Positions 1 to 9,063 of a DNA stretch of 41,364 bases are shown here, piece by piece (the first letter of the stretch is position 1; each line of letters starts with the position of its first letter). Where the stretch lies: NCBI RefSeq assembly GCF_008386565.1, contig NZ_VUKA01000018.1, positions 1-41,364 on the forward strand. Reading direction: 5' to 3'. Source of the DNA: Teichococcus oryzae. GTDB lineage: Bacteria > Pseudomonadota > Alphaproteobacteria > Acetobacterales > Acetobacteraceae. Both the position numbers and the translations under genes were made by a program. The notes below the pieces were generated by a model, which saw only the letters and a list, made by a program, of their open reading frames with translations, was not told the DNA's origin and did not search any database.

Positions 1-65
1 ACACTCCGCAGGCGGCGTTCCCATGTCCAAAGCCAGCCAAAACCAACCAACAAACGTAACCCAAA

Positions 66-1754
66 TCAGGCCGTCTTGACCTCTCTGACGAAGCTCTTGA
101 CCTCGCCGGTCAGCTGCTCAGACTGCCGCGACAACTCGCCGGAAGCGGCCAGAACCTGAGAGGCTGCGGCACCTGTGTCATTGGCATTCCGGCTGACTGC
201 TTCGATGTTGCGTGAAACCGCATCCGTCGCTTCCGCCGTGCGCTGAACGGTGCGGGCGATTTCCCCCGTCGCCGCGCTCTGCTCCTCGACCGCCGCTGCG
301 ATGGTGGTGGTGATTGCGTTCATGTCGTCGATGGCGCTGGCGATGCCCTGGATGGCATTCACCGCGTCATGGGTGGCGGCCTGGATCTGGCCGATCTGCG
401 CGCTGATTTCCTCGGTGGCCTTGCTGGTTTGCTGCGCCAGGCTCTTCACCTCGGAGGCAACCACGGCGAAGCCTTTCCCGGCCTCGCCGGCCCGCGCCGC
501 CTCGATGGTGGCGTTCAAGGCCAGCAGATTGGTCTGCCCGGCGATGGAGGTGATCAGCCCGACCACCTCGCCGATCTTGCTCGCTCCTTCCGCCAGGGTC
601 CGCACCGTCACATCCGTCTGCCGGGCCCGCTCCACGGCCATGGAGGCCACGCCGGACGCCTGGGTCACCTGACGGTTGATCTCGCTGATGGAGGCGGAGA
701 GTTCCTCCGCAGCCGAGGCGACGGTCTGCACCCCGCCCCCCGCCAGCGCGGCGGCATTGCTCACCTCGCCCGCCTGGGTGTTGGTCTGCTGTGCCGTGGC
801 CGACATGCTGCGGGCGGTGGCCTCCAACTCTGTCGAGGCGGAGGAAAGAATGCCGACCATGTTGCCGACCCGCTCCTCGAAGCCGCGCACCAGCGCATCC
901 ACCTGCGCCGCCCGCTTTTCACGCCCGGCGCGGGATTCCTGCTGTTCCGCCGCCATCTGGTCAGCGGCGATCATGTTGTCCTTGAACACCTGGACGGCAG
1001 AGGCCATGCCGCCGATCTCATCACCGCGGCTGGTGCCCGGGATCGCCGCCGTCAGGTCCCGCTCCGCCAGCCGACGCATCGCCTCCGTCATCGTGGAAAT
1101 GGGCACCGAGATGTTGCGCACCAGGATGAGGCCGATCAGGCCGCAGATCAGAACCATCACCCCCAGCACGATGAGGATCATGTCATAGGCGCGCTCGCCA
1201 ATGGCGGTGCCGGCTTCCGCCGCCGCGACGCCGCCCCGGGCGTTGTATTCGATGCCCGCCTGCAATGCGGCACGGAATTCGTTCATCGCGGGGTTCATGC
1301 TGTCGAGATAGGCCGCCGCTTCCGTGGCCTGCCCGGCCGCGACCAACTGCTTCAGCGGCTCGGAGATCGTCTTGTACCTCTCCCAGCGCGAGGCGAATTC
1401 ATGGGCCAGCCTTGTTTCCTCGGCCCCTTTGATATGGGGCCTGTATTCAGCCAGGGTGCTGTCGAAGAGCTGGACCTGCGTGTTGAGGTTGTTGAGCGTG
1501 TGCTGGCGCCGCTCGGGGAAGGTGGTGGTCGCAAAGCTGTACTGGTTCAGGCGCACGCGCTCCGCCACCTGCGCCATCCGCCCCAGGAGCTGGGTGGCGG
1601 GAAGCCAGTCCGAACCGATCTCCGCCGCCGCCCGGTTCATGGTGGAAAGCCGGTTCGCGGAGAAAAGGCCAAGGCTGAGGGTGGTGGCCAGGACGATGGC
1701 GAAGGCCCCCATGATCTTTAGCCGGATGCTGGCATGGTCCAGAAGCTTTGACAT
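66..1754 (-). CDS. methyl-accepting chemotaxis protein
   Basis: Transmembrane chemoreceptor that would signal through CheW/CheA to the flagellar motor. The 562-residue protein has TM1 at about residues 14-31, a helical periplasmic sensor of about 155 residues, TM2 at about 191-212, a HAMP linker and a long coiled-coil signalling domain. The conserved hairpin tip is clear ([20 protein letters not shown] followed by GKGFAVVA). There is no recognisable CheR/CheB pentapeptide at the C-terminus, which ends SFVREVKTA. The start at 1754 is preferred over an upstream ATG at 1802 because AGGGA lies about 7 nt before it and the extra 16 residues look non-coding. The ligand cannot be told from the sequence. 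It stands alone, divergent from the PEP-carboxylase-like gene. Confidence 0.93.
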   Translation of the reverse strand: MSKLLDHASIRLKIMGAFAIVLATTLSLGLFSANRLSTMNRAAAEIGSDWLPATQLLGRMAQVAERVRLNQYSFATTTFPERRQHTLNNLNTQVQLFDSTLAEYRPHIKGAEETRLAHEFASRWERYKTISEPLKQLVAAGQATEAAAYLDSMNPAMNEFRAALQAGIEYNARGGVAAAEAGTAIGERAYDMILIVLGVMVLICGLIGLILVRNISVPISTMTEAMRRLAERDLTAAIPGTSRGDEIGGMASAVQVFKDNMIAADQMAAEQQESRAGREKRAAQVDALVRGFEERVGNMVGILSSASTELEATARSMSATAQQTNTQAGEVSNAAALAGGGVQTVASAAEELSASISEINRQVTQASGVASMAVERARQTDVTVRTLAEGASKIGEVVGLITSIAGQTNLLALNATIEAARAGEAGKGFAVVASEVKSLAQQTSKATEEISAQIGQIQAATHDAVNAIQGIASAIDDMNAITTTIAAAVEEQSAATGEIARTVQRTAEATDAVSRNIEAVSRNANDTGAAASQVLAASGELSRQSEQLTGEVKSFVREVKTA

Positions 1755-1950
1755 GTGGTGTCCCTGAAGGATGCGCTGTGCCGCCACTTTCCCCGGGATC
1801 AACTAAGTTCCGCTTAAACAGGGGGCGGATATTTCGCCCCGGAATGGCGGCCCCCCTAGTGGGGCGACGCCTCGCCATCCCTTGCCCGCCCGTGCGGGGG
1901 GGCGCAAAAATCCTGGCGACAAACGCCCCTCGCCGGCGCAGCATCGTGCC

Positions 1951-4743
1951 ATGGAAGCGTTCCGCGAGAGCCATCTGGATGCCATGGCCGCCGGCGCCCG
2001 ACGGGCGGCGCAGGGCGACCCTTTCGCCAATCCGGCGCTGTCCACCGCCCTGGCGATCAGCCGCAAGCTGGATGATGGCGAAGCATCGCATGACGACCTC
2101 GCCCAGGTGCTGCAGGCCCTGGCGCAGGCGGCATTCCGCGACCGCGCGCAACGCCTCGCACGGGGGGTGGGTCATGACGGCCATGCCGGGCATGATGCCG
2201 CGCTGGCGCTGCTGGCCAACCGCGCCGCGCGCCCGGACCCGGAAGACAGCCCGGTCCGCTTCGCCGTTTTCCAGGCTTCCTGCGAGCGTCCCCGGGCTGC
2301 GGCGGTGTTCACCGCCCATCCCACCTTCAGCCTGCCGCGCGAAACCGCCAACGCCCTGGCCCGCGCCGCCACCGGCGGTCCATTGCCCGACCCGTTGCTG
2401 CTGCGCCCGGCCGGCCCCACCCTGGTGGAAGAGTTCGAGCAGGCGGCCGCCGCCATCGCCAATGGCCGGGACGCCCTCGACCGGCTGGGCGCCGCCTTTC
2501 TCGGCACTGCCCGCGCCATCTGGGCGGATCGCTGGACCCAGCTGGTGCCGCGGCCGGTGATCCTGGCTTCCTGGGTGGGCTACGACACCGATGGGCGCAC
2601 CGATATTGGCTGGCACGACACGCTGCGGCTGCGGCTGCGGATGAAGCAGTTGCAGTTGGCGCGGCTGGCCCGGCAGCTCGATGCCCTGCCGCCCGATTGC
2701 ACCGCCGCCCTGCGCCGGCGCGCCGAGGCGGCGGTGCAGGCGGTGCAGGCGCAGATCGCCGCCTGCCCGCCTTCCGGCACCCCGCGCCCGGAGGCGGCGC
2801 AGGCCTTCGCCCAGGCCCTGGTGGGCCAGCGCGAGGCTGCCCTGACCACGCTGGACCCCCTGCTGGAGCTGTTCCCCGGCGCCATCGCGGCGGCGCCCGA
2901 TGATCAGGCGCGCCTCGCCCTTTGTGTGGCCCGCGCGGGGCTGGTGGCGCATGGGCTGTCGCTCGCGCACACCCATGTGCGGCTCAACAGCGCCCAGTTG
3001 CACAACGCCGTGCGGCTACGCTTTCCGGCGCTGGGCACGGGCCCGGAAGATCCGTCCCGCCGCCGCGCTCTGTTCGCCGCCATCAACGCCACGCTGGACG
3101 AGGCGCGGGCGGAACCGGTGGACACCGGCGGGCTGATCGCCGAACCGGCCTCGGCGGCGCGGCTGATGATGACGGTGGCCCAGATCGCCAAGCATGTGGA
3201 TGCCAGTCAGCCTGTCCGCTTTCTCGTGGCGGAAACGGAAAGCGGCTACACCCTGCTGGCCGCGCTGCTGCTGGCGCGGCTTTGCGGCGCGGAAGATCAC
3301 GTCGAGATCTCGCCCTTGTTCGAAACCGCCGAAGCGCTGGAACAGCGCGGCGAGCGGGTGGTGGAGGAAGCGCTGCGTTCGCCGCACTGGCGCGCCCATC
3401 TGAAGCGCATCGGGCGGCTTTGCCTGCAATTCGGCTATTCCGATTCCGGCCGCTACATCGGCCAGGTGGCCGCGACCCACCTGATCGAGCGGCTGAAGCT
3501 GCGGATCATCGAATTGCTCGCCCGCCACAACATGCACGACCTGGAAGTGGTGCTGTTCGATACCCATGGCGAAGGCCTGGGCCGCGGCGGCCATCCGGAC
3601 GGGCTGGCGGCGCGGCTCGACTACCTCGATCCGCCGGCCGTGCGGGCCGCCTTCGCCGCGCAGGGCATCCGGGTCCGGCAGGAAACCTCCTTCCAGGGCG
3701 GCGACGGCTATCTCCTGTTCGGGACGCCCGCCCTGGCCCATGCGGCGGTCGCCCGCATCGCCGAGCACGCTTTCGCGCCGCTGCCCTCCGGCAGCCCCGA
3801 TCCCGTTTATGCCGAAGGCGGCTTCGCGACCGACCTGTTCAGCGGCGCCCGGGCCGCCTTCCATGGGCTGGTGGAGGATGCCGGCTATGCCGCGCTGCTC
3901 GGCGCCTTTGGCGCCTCGCTGCTGGACCGCACCGGCTCGCGCCCTGCCGCGCGGCAGAGCGACAGCGGCGGACCCCCCACCATCCGCCACCCGCGCGAGC
4001 TGCGCGCCATTCCCAACAATGCGGTGTTGCAGCAGCTCGGCTTCCTGGCGAACCTCATGCACGGCCTGGGCCATGGCGCGCTGCAGGACCCGGACACCTT
4101 TGCGGAGCTGCTGCGCCGCAGCCCCCGCTTCGCCAATGCCCTGGCTTTCGCCCGTGCCGGCTTGGCCCTGTCCGATGCCGATGTGCTGCGCGGCTATATC
4201 GCCAGCCTTGATCCCGTCACCTGGCTCGACCGCGCGGCGCAGACCCGGCGCCCGGGCCGCCCCAAGGCGCTGATGGCGGTGGCCGAGGCATTGGGCACGC
4301 TGGGCCTCGCCGATCCGGCGCGCGCCGTGTTCCGCCGGCTGAAGGCCGACGACCTGGCGCTGCGCGCCGCCTGGCCGGATGCGGCGCCGCGCATGAGCGA
4401 CCGGCTTTTCGCCCTGCATGCCCTGCGGCTGTGCCTGATCCACCGCATCTGGTTGCTGGCGGTGTCGGTGCCAGATTTCTCGCCGCGCCACGGGGTGACG
4501 CGGGAAGGACTGGTGCAGCGCCTGTTGCGCCTCGACGTGCCGGGCGCCGTGGATGTGCTGGAACAGGTCTTCCCCGCAGAGGACCCGCCCGGCGCCGCGC
4601 TGGACTTCGCTGAGCCGCCGGCCGCGCGGCATGGCGGCTATGGCCGGGAGCGCGACGAGATCCTCCGCCCTCTGCGGGAAATGTTTGGCCTCGTGCGCGA
4701 AATCAGTGCCGTGGTGTCGCTGGAATGCGGCGCCTTCGGATAG
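1951..4743 (+). CDS. ppc: phosphoenolpyruvate carboxylase family protein (divergent)
   Basis: Member of the PEP carboxylase family (PEP + bicarbonate to oxaloacetate), 930 residues, which is the usual family length. Family landmarks appear in order: TAHPT (catalytic-His region, His123), SWVGYDTDGRTD in place of SWMGGDRDGNP, ISPLFET, GYSDSGRYIG for GYSDSAKDAG, a glycine-rich GRGGHP loop, GSRPA and ELRAIPNN. Several usually invariant positions differ. The HGRGG motif reads HGEGL, so its arginine is gone, and the C-terminal NTG is replaced by GAFG. The fold assignment is firm; the activity is uncertain. The start at 1951 is chosen as the first ATG followed by a helical, family-like N-terminus; an in-frame ATG at 1882 would add 23 low-complexity residues. 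Confidence 0.72.
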   Translation: MEAFRESHLDAMAAGARRAAQGDPFANPALSTALAISRKLDDGEASHDDLAQVLQALAQAAFRDRAQRLARGVGHDGHAGHDAALALLANRAARPDPEDSPVRFAVFQASCERPRAAAVFTAHPTFSLPRETANALARAATGGPLPDPLLLRPAGPTLVEEFEQAAAAIANGRDALDRLGAAFLGTARAIWADRWTQLVPRPVILASWVGYDTDGRTDIGWHDTLRLRLRMKQLQLARLARQLDALPPDCTAALRRRAEAAVQAVQAQIAACPPSGTPRPEAAQAFAQALVGQREAALTTLDPLLELFPGAIAAAPDDQARLALCVARAGLVAHGLSLAHTHVRLNSAQLHNAVRLRFPALGTGPEDPSRRRALFAAINATLDEARAEPVDTGGLIAEPASAARLMMTVAQIAKHVDASQPVRFLVAETESGYTLLAALLLARLCGAEDHVEISPLFETAEALEQRGERVVEEALRSPHWRAHLKRIGRLCLQFGYSDSGRYIGQVAATHLIERLKLRIIELLARHNMHDLEVVLFDTHGEGLGRGGHPDGLAARLDYLDPPAVRAAFAAQGIRVRQETSFQGGDGYLLFGTPALAHAAVARIAEHAFAPLPSGSPDPVYAEGGFATDLFSGARAAFHGLVEDAGYAALLGAFGASLLDRTGSRPAARQSDSGGPPTIRHPRELRAIPNNAVLQQLGFLANLMHGLGHGALQDPDTFAELLRRSPRFANALAFARAGLALSDADVLRGYIASLDPVTWLDRAAQTRRPGRPKALMAVAEALGTLGLADPARAVFRRLKADDLALRAAWPDAAPRMSDRLFALHALRLCLIHRIWLLAVSVPDFSPRHGVTREGLVQRLLRLDVPGAVDVLEQVFPAEDPPGAALDFAEPPAARHGGYGRERDEILRPLREMFGLVREISAVVSLECGAFG

Positions 4744-4877
4744 GCGGTCGCGCGGGCAGGAGGGATTGTTCGCTGGCTTCATGCTCCCCGCCGGGATGTC
4801 AGCCACCCCATCGCGGCGCGCCTTCGCCCGCGATGCGCAACGAAGGGAGAGCGAGAGTCAGCGATCAGCCGTGCAGG

Positions 4878-5408
4878 ATGGCCCTCGGCCTGAACCTGGC
4901 GGGCGCCCACGCTGCCGCCGCCCTCGACATCCGCTTCCGGAAGCAGATGGCGCGCCGGGCCGAGGCGGCGAAGTTCCACTTCATGTTCTGGGCCGACGCC
5001 ATCGCCATGCGCTCCTCCGCCAAGGACGAGGAACAGCTGAGCTATGACAGCCGCATCGACGTGTTCGAGCCGCTGACGCTGCTGGCCGCGCTGTCCGCCA
5101 TGGCCAAGCAACTCGGCCTTGCCGCGCTGGCACCGTCCTTTGGCGATCTTCCCGGCTATCCGCTGGACGGGCCGCTGCCGCCTATGCTGGCCGACAGCAA
5201 CGCTCTCAAGAGCAGCCATGCGAAGCTGGCGAACTGTCTGGAAGGCAGGGCCATGACCATCCGGGACCTGCTGCGGGCACCATCGGCGGCGTCCGGCCAT
5301 CATATCATGACCGGCACGACGGAAAGCATCGCCGACGTAATGGATGACTGGCTCATCCATCGCGGCATGCGCCGGTTCCAGCCGCTGGAAAGGGCAACGG
5401 GCGGCTGA
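4878..5408 (+). pseudogene. remnant of a luciferase-like FMN monooxygenase (NtaA/SnaA/DszA type)
   Basis: About 177 codons remain of a family normally about 440-460 residues long. The N-terminal part (to about residue 85) matches the start of the family: GLNLAGAH, RRAEAAKFHFMFWADAIAMR and DVFEPLTLLAALSAMAKQLGLAA. It then jumps directly to C-terminal family sequence (GYPLDGPLPPMLADSNALKS, AMTIRDLLR, IMTGTTESIADVMDDWL), so roughly 250-280 central residues of the barrel are missing in frame. The end (IHRGMRRFQPL) no longer follows the usual AADGFN ending. A (beta/alpha)8 barrel cannot form from this, so it is called a pseudogene although the frame is open. Translation, if any, would begin at ATG 4878. 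Intact relatives use FMNH2 from a partner reductase. Confidence 0.75.
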
Positions 5409-5456
5409 GCCGCCCCGCGCGCCGTGGATGCGGGAAAGCCGTGCTTTCGCGGCCGT

Positions 5457-6245
5457 TCAGGCCAGGAAGCCGGGCTCCTCGCGCATGAGGATGCGCTTGA
5501 CGCTTTCCAGGTGCTGCCGGGCGCTGTCGCGGCGGCCGGTGGCTTCCTGGGCCGCGACGCGGCGGGCGATCTCATCCGGCACGCGCAGCAGCTTGCGGCC
5601 GGTGCTCATCGCCAGCACCTGGGCCTGCGCCGCGCGTTCGAGATAGTAAAGATCGTCCCAGGCTTCGGCGATGGTTTCGCCCAGCACCATGACGCCGTGA
5701 TTCTTCATGAACACCACATCGGCCTCGCCCAGGCTGGCGGCGATGCGGTCGCCCTCGCGCTCGTCCAGCGCCAGGCCCTGGTAATCCTCATCGACGGCGA
5801 GGCGGCCATAGAAGCGCAGCGATGTTTGCCCGGCCCAGGCGAGCGGCTCGCCTTCCAGCATGGCCAGGGCGGTGGCGTAGGGCATGTGGGTGTGGAAGGC
5901 GACCCTGGCGCGCGGCTTGGCGGCGTGCAGGCGGGCATGGATGTAGAAGGCAGTGGCCTCGGGCTGGCCGTCGCCCTCCACCACATTGCCGTGCAGGTCG
6001 CAGACCAGCAGGGAGGAGGCGGTGATCTCGGAAAAGGCCAGCCCGTAGGGGTTCACCAGGAACAGGTCGGGCCGGCCCGGCACCACCGCCGAGAAATGGT
6101 TGCAGATGCCTTCCTGCAGCCCGTGCCGCGCGGCCATGCGGAAGCAGGCCGCGAGGTCCACGCGGGCGCGCTGCAAGGCGGCGGCATCGGGATGCTCGTT
6201 GGAGAGCATGGGTGACGCCGTGGCGGCGCCGATCGGGTGGGCCAT
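5457..6245 (-). CDS. class II aldolase/adducin family protein
   Basis: Zinc-dependent class II aldolase/adducin domain (fuculose-phosphate aldolase-like), 262 residues. Visible zinc-site features are the HTHMPYA motif (H-x-H) and the later KNHGVMV histidine; GICNHFSAV near residue 50 is the typical substrate-phosphate loop. Family members cleave or decarboxylate sugar-like or hydroxy-acid substrates, and many in alphaproteobacteria are of unknown specificity. AAGGAG is about 8 nt before ATG 6245, which decides the start over 6275. It is not in an operon: the downstream neighbour is the broken monooxygenase on the opposite strand. Confidence 0.88.
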   Translation of the reverse strand: MAHPIGAATASPMLSNEHPDAAALQRARVDLAACFRMAARHGLQEGICNHFSAVVPGRPDLFLVNPYGLAFSEITASSLLVCDLHGNVVEGDGQPEATAFYIHARLHAAKPRARVAFHTHMPYATALAMLEGEPLAWAGQTSLRFYGRLAVDEDYQGLALDEREGDRIAASLGEADVVFMKNHGVMVLGETIAEAWDDLYYLERAAQAQVLAMSTGRKLLRVPDEIARRVAAQEATGRRDSARQHLESVKRILMREEPGFLA

Positions 6246-6536
6246 GGTGGCTGCTCCTTCAATCCGGCGGAGCATGGCCCGGTTGGGGCCGGGGCCTCAA
6301 CCCCTCGGTACGATTCCGGGGCGGAGGGGAAGCGGACGGACGGCGGAATGGCGGCCAGCGGCGCCCGCGTCCTGGCGCCGCTGGAGGCCCGTCATCCGCC
6401 CCACAAGACCTGCCCCGCGCAACCCGGCATGAAGGCCGTCATTCGCCACTGTCAGATGGTGCTCCGTGGAATGCCGCAAGAAGCAGCCTTGAGGATCTTG
6501 GACGTTCTTGCGGAAAGGAAAAGGTGAGCAAAGAAC

Positions 6537-7040
6537 ATGCAACTGGTTCCAGCCGATTGGTCGAGCATCTTTGTGCCGGAAGGCGCTCTGCTTGAGCATC
6601 TGGCGCGCGGCACCATCCTGTATTTCGGCATCCTTGTGCTCATGCGCATCATGCCGAGACGCAGCGGAGGCGAACTGGCGGCGATGGACCTCGTCTTCGT
6701 CGTCCTGATCGCCGATGCGGCGGCCGAAGGAATGGGCGGCCACACCTCCATCCCTGACGGCCTCCTGCTTGTCGTGGTTTTCATGGCCTGGAACTACCTG
6801 ATCAATATTCTCAGCTACCGCCTGCCATTCTTCGAATGGCTGGTTTCGGCGCCTCCGCTGCAGGTGGTGCGGGACGGCAAGCTTTTGCGGCGCAACATGC
6901 GGCGTGAGTTCCTTACCGAGGAAGAACTGATGACCTATCTGCGGAAGGACGGCGTGTCCGGTATTGGTGAGGTGAAGGCGGCTTACGTCGAGGGCGACGG
7001 CAAGATCACCGCGACGCGCCACAACAGGAAGGGCGGATAG
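6537..7040 (+). CDS. DUF421 domain membrane protein (YetF-like)
   Basis: A 167-residue protein with an N-terminal membrane part (helices around residues 24-40, 50-65 and 74-92) followed by the soluble DUF421 region. The latter carries PLQVVRDGKLLRRNMRREFLTEEELMTYLRK and the GIGEVKAAYVEGDGKITA strand pair, the family signature. YetF-type proteins are inner-membrane proteins of unknown biochemical role, linked in Bacillus to sporulation and stress. The start follows an AAGGAAAAGG stretch. A monocistronic unit is likely, since the next gene is 311 nt away. Confidence 0.85.
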   Translation: MQLVPADWSSIFVPEGALLEHLARGTILYFGILVLMRIMPRRSGGELAAMDLVFVVLIADAAAEGMGGHTSIPDGLLLVVVFMAWNYLINILSYRLPFFEWLVSAPPLQVVRDGKLLRRNMRREFLTEEELMTYLRKDGVSGIGEVKAAYVEGDGKITATRHNRKGG

Positions 7041-7351
7041 GTCCGGGCACGTCCCGGCCCGCCGCCTTCTTCATTCTGTTCGCGCTTGGCTGCGGCATCG
7101 GCCGGAAGTTCACCGAATGACCAGGCCCATTGAGCGATGGAAGAGGCAGGATGCATAAGCGCCTGCTGCGCCGGCCCTGTTTTCCGGGCCTGATTCATAA
7201 GTTTTCCTAATGCCTCCGCCTCACCATAGATGATTTGCTTTTTTCAAAACAGCGGAGGCTAATCCGTACTTCGGAGGACGACCCAAAGAAGGACGGCCCG
7301 GCCCACCCGCCAGGGAACACGGCCTTCATTTTTGATGGAGGACCGATACGA
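7041..7351 (+). other. intergenic leader of the TRAP operon
   Basis: No gene is visible in these 311 nt. There is a weak GC hairpin (GGCCC at 7174-7178 with GGGCC at 7187-7191). It is followed by the only AT-rich stretch nearby, about 7192-7255 (contains ATAAGTTTTCCTAATG and TTGCTTTTTTCAAAA). That stretch is the likely promoter/operator area for dctPQM-hyuAB, possibly the target of the LysR regulator at 19594-20478. This is inference; no exact operator was identified. Confidence 0.4.
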
Positions 7352-8440
7352 ATGATCCGTAGTGTCGCGACATGCGTGTTCACCTTCGGACTCGCGCTCG
7401 CCCCGGGCCTTATTGGCTCCGCTTATGCGCAGATGCCGGAAAGCCTGCCCGCAGGGGCGCCGCTGCGCCTTTCCGCCGTGACGCAGCCGCTGCCGACGCA
7501 GCCGCAATTCACCCGGGTCGATATCCCTTATCTGCGGGAAGCCATTCCCAAGCGCAGCAACGGCCGCATCTCCGTCCAGCTTTCCACCCATGCGGAACGG
7601 AACCTGGCGGGGAACGAGATCGTCAGGCTGGTGCGCTCCGGGCAGGTCGATATCGGCGCCGGCACGCTTTCCACCCTTTCGGGCGACGTGCCGCTGCTGG
7701 ACGGCATCGACCTCGCCGGCCTCAGCCCGGAGATCGGCCAGGCGAAGAAGATCGCCGAGGCCATCCTGCCGGCTGCCAACAAGGAACTGGAGCGGTTCGG
7801 GGTACGGCTTCTCGCCATCTATCCCTTTCCGGCCCAGGTCGTGTTCTGCCGGCAGCCCTTCACCTCCCTGTCCGACCTGAAGGGCAAGAAGGTCCGCACC
7901 TTCGGCAACTCGCTGAACGACTTCATCACCACCATCGGCGCGCAGCCGGTTAGCATCGGCTTTCCCGAAGTCTACAGCGCGCTGGAACGCGGCGTGACGG
8001 ATTGCGGCATCACCGGGACGGGCAGCGGCGCGTCGGCCCGCTGGCCGGAAGTCACCACCCATGTCTCCAGCCTTGCTCTGTCCTGGGCACTGGCCGGCTA
8101 CATGGTCAATGTCGCGTGGTGGAACCGGCTGGACCCGGAAGTCAGGAACTTCATCGAGGCCACCTTCAAGGAAATCAACGACAAGCAGTGGGAGCTGGGC
8201 CACACCGCAACCCGGGACGGCATCACCTGCAGCATCGGCCTCGCGGATGAATGCAAGCTGCACCCGCTGGCGGCGCGCCCGATGACCGAGGTGAAGCCGG
8301 TGGAAGCCGATCAGGCCCTGGTCACGAAGACCTTCCGCGACGTGGTTCTGCCGAACTGGGTGAAGCGCTGCGGCGCGCGTTGCGGCGAAATCTACAACCA
8401 GGTGATCGCGCCTATCAGCGGCGTGGAGTATCGCCCTTGA
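7352..8440 (+). CDS. dctP: TRAP transporter substrate-binding protein (DctP family)
   Basis: Periplasmic solute receptor of a tripartite ATP-independent transporter, 362 residues. It has a Sec signal peptide (hydrophobic to about residue 24, cleavage after AYA). It shows DctP hallmarks such as GQVDIGAGTLSTLSGDVPLLDG and a FCRQPFTSLSDLKGKKVRTF segment, in which the arginine normally binds the substrate carboxylate. The start ATG 7352 is preceded by GGAGG; an upstream ATG at 7235 would bury the signal peptide. It leads the operon dctP-dctQ-dctM-hyuA-hyuB, so its ligand is probably the substrate of the HyuAB enzymes, likely an organic acid or amide carrying a carboxylate (inference). Confidence 0.92.
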   Translation: MIRSVATCVFTFGLALAPGLIGSAYAQMPESLPAGAPLRLSAVTQPLPTQPQFTRVDIPYLREAIPKRSNGRISVQLSTHAERNLAGNEIVRLVRSGQVDIGAGTLSTLSGDVPLLDGIDLAGLSPEIGQAKKIAEAILPAANKELERFGVRLLAIYPFPAQVVFCRQPFTSLSDLKGKKVRTFGNSLNDFITTIGAQPVSIGFPEVYSALERGVTDCGITGTGSGASARWPEVTTHVSSLALSWALAGYMVNVAWWNRLDPEVRNFIEATFKEINDKQWELGHTATRDGITCSIGLADECKLHPLAARPMTEVKPVEADQALVTKTFRDVVLPNWVKRCGARCGEIYNQVIAPISGVEYRP

Positions 8441-9063
8441 GAGGCGGCGTCCCTGCGCCCCTGCGGGTGGCGCAGGGCCTGACGCGGTGGGTCAGCCGTC
8501 TTGCCGCCGTCATGGCCTATCTGGCGGGCTGGAACTACATCCTTTGCGCCGTTCTCATCACCTTCGATGTTGTGGCGCGCAACCTTCTCGGCTTTTCCAC
8601 CGCGGCGACGGTTGAGATCAGCGGCTACATGCTCGCCTGCGGGATTGCCTGGGCGCTGGCGCACACGCTGGCGCGGCGCGCGCATATCCGGGTGGACGTG
8701 CTGGTGAACCGGATGCCGCTGCGCCTGCGCGTCTGGCTGCATGTTCTCGCCGTGGCGCTGCTGGCGGGCTTCGCCGTCTTCATCGCCTGGGGCGGCTGGC
8801 AGATCGTCGAGGAATCCGCGCTCTTCGATGCGCATGACAACAGCGCGCTGCGCATCCCCCTGATGCTGCCCCAGGGCATCTGGGCCTTCGGCCTCCTGGC
8901 CTTCCTGGTCATGTCCCTGGTGCTGCTCCTGGAATCGGCGCTCGCCCTGCTCCTTGGCGAGCTGGAGGAGGTGGATGCGCTGCTGGGCTCCCGCTCCGTC
9001 GATGACGAAACCAGGGAAGCGCTGGAAGCCGTGGCCATGGCGCGGGAGGAGCAGCCCGCATGA
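8437..9063 (+). CDS. dctQ: TRAP transporter small permease (DctQ family)
   Basis: Small membrane subunit of the TRAP transporter, about 208 residues with four predicted helices. The best start is TTG 8437: it overlaps the dctP stop (TTGA) and has GGAG 8 nt upstream, while the next in-frame ATG (8512) would cut into the first helix. Family features are FDVVARNLLGFS after helix 1, WALAHTLARRAHIRVDVL, and a final helix at about residues 145-170, followed by an acidic tail. The coupling to dctP by a TTGA overlap and to dctM by ATGA indicates co-translation of the three subunits. Confidence 0.85.
   Translation: MRGGVPAPLRVAQGLTRWVSRLAAVMAYLAGWNYILCAVLITFDVVARNLLGFSTAATVEISGYMLACGIAWALAHTLARRAHIRVDVLVNRMPLRLRVWLHVLAVALLAGFAVFIAWGGWQIVEESALFDAHDNSALRIPLMLPQGIWAFGLLAFLVMSLVLLLESALALLLGELEEVDALLGSRSVDDETREALEAVAMAREEQPA

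Noticed and set aside
6237-6527. Short plus-strand frame between the aldolase and DUF421 genes
   Set aside because: No Shine-Dalgarno, begins inside the aldolase start region and has no recognisable pattern; the 291-nt gap is treated as intergenic.
7174-7191. GGCCC/GGGCC hairpin as a terminator for DUF421
   Set aside because: Only 5 bp of stem, 134 nt after the gene and no T run directly after it; too weak to list separately.
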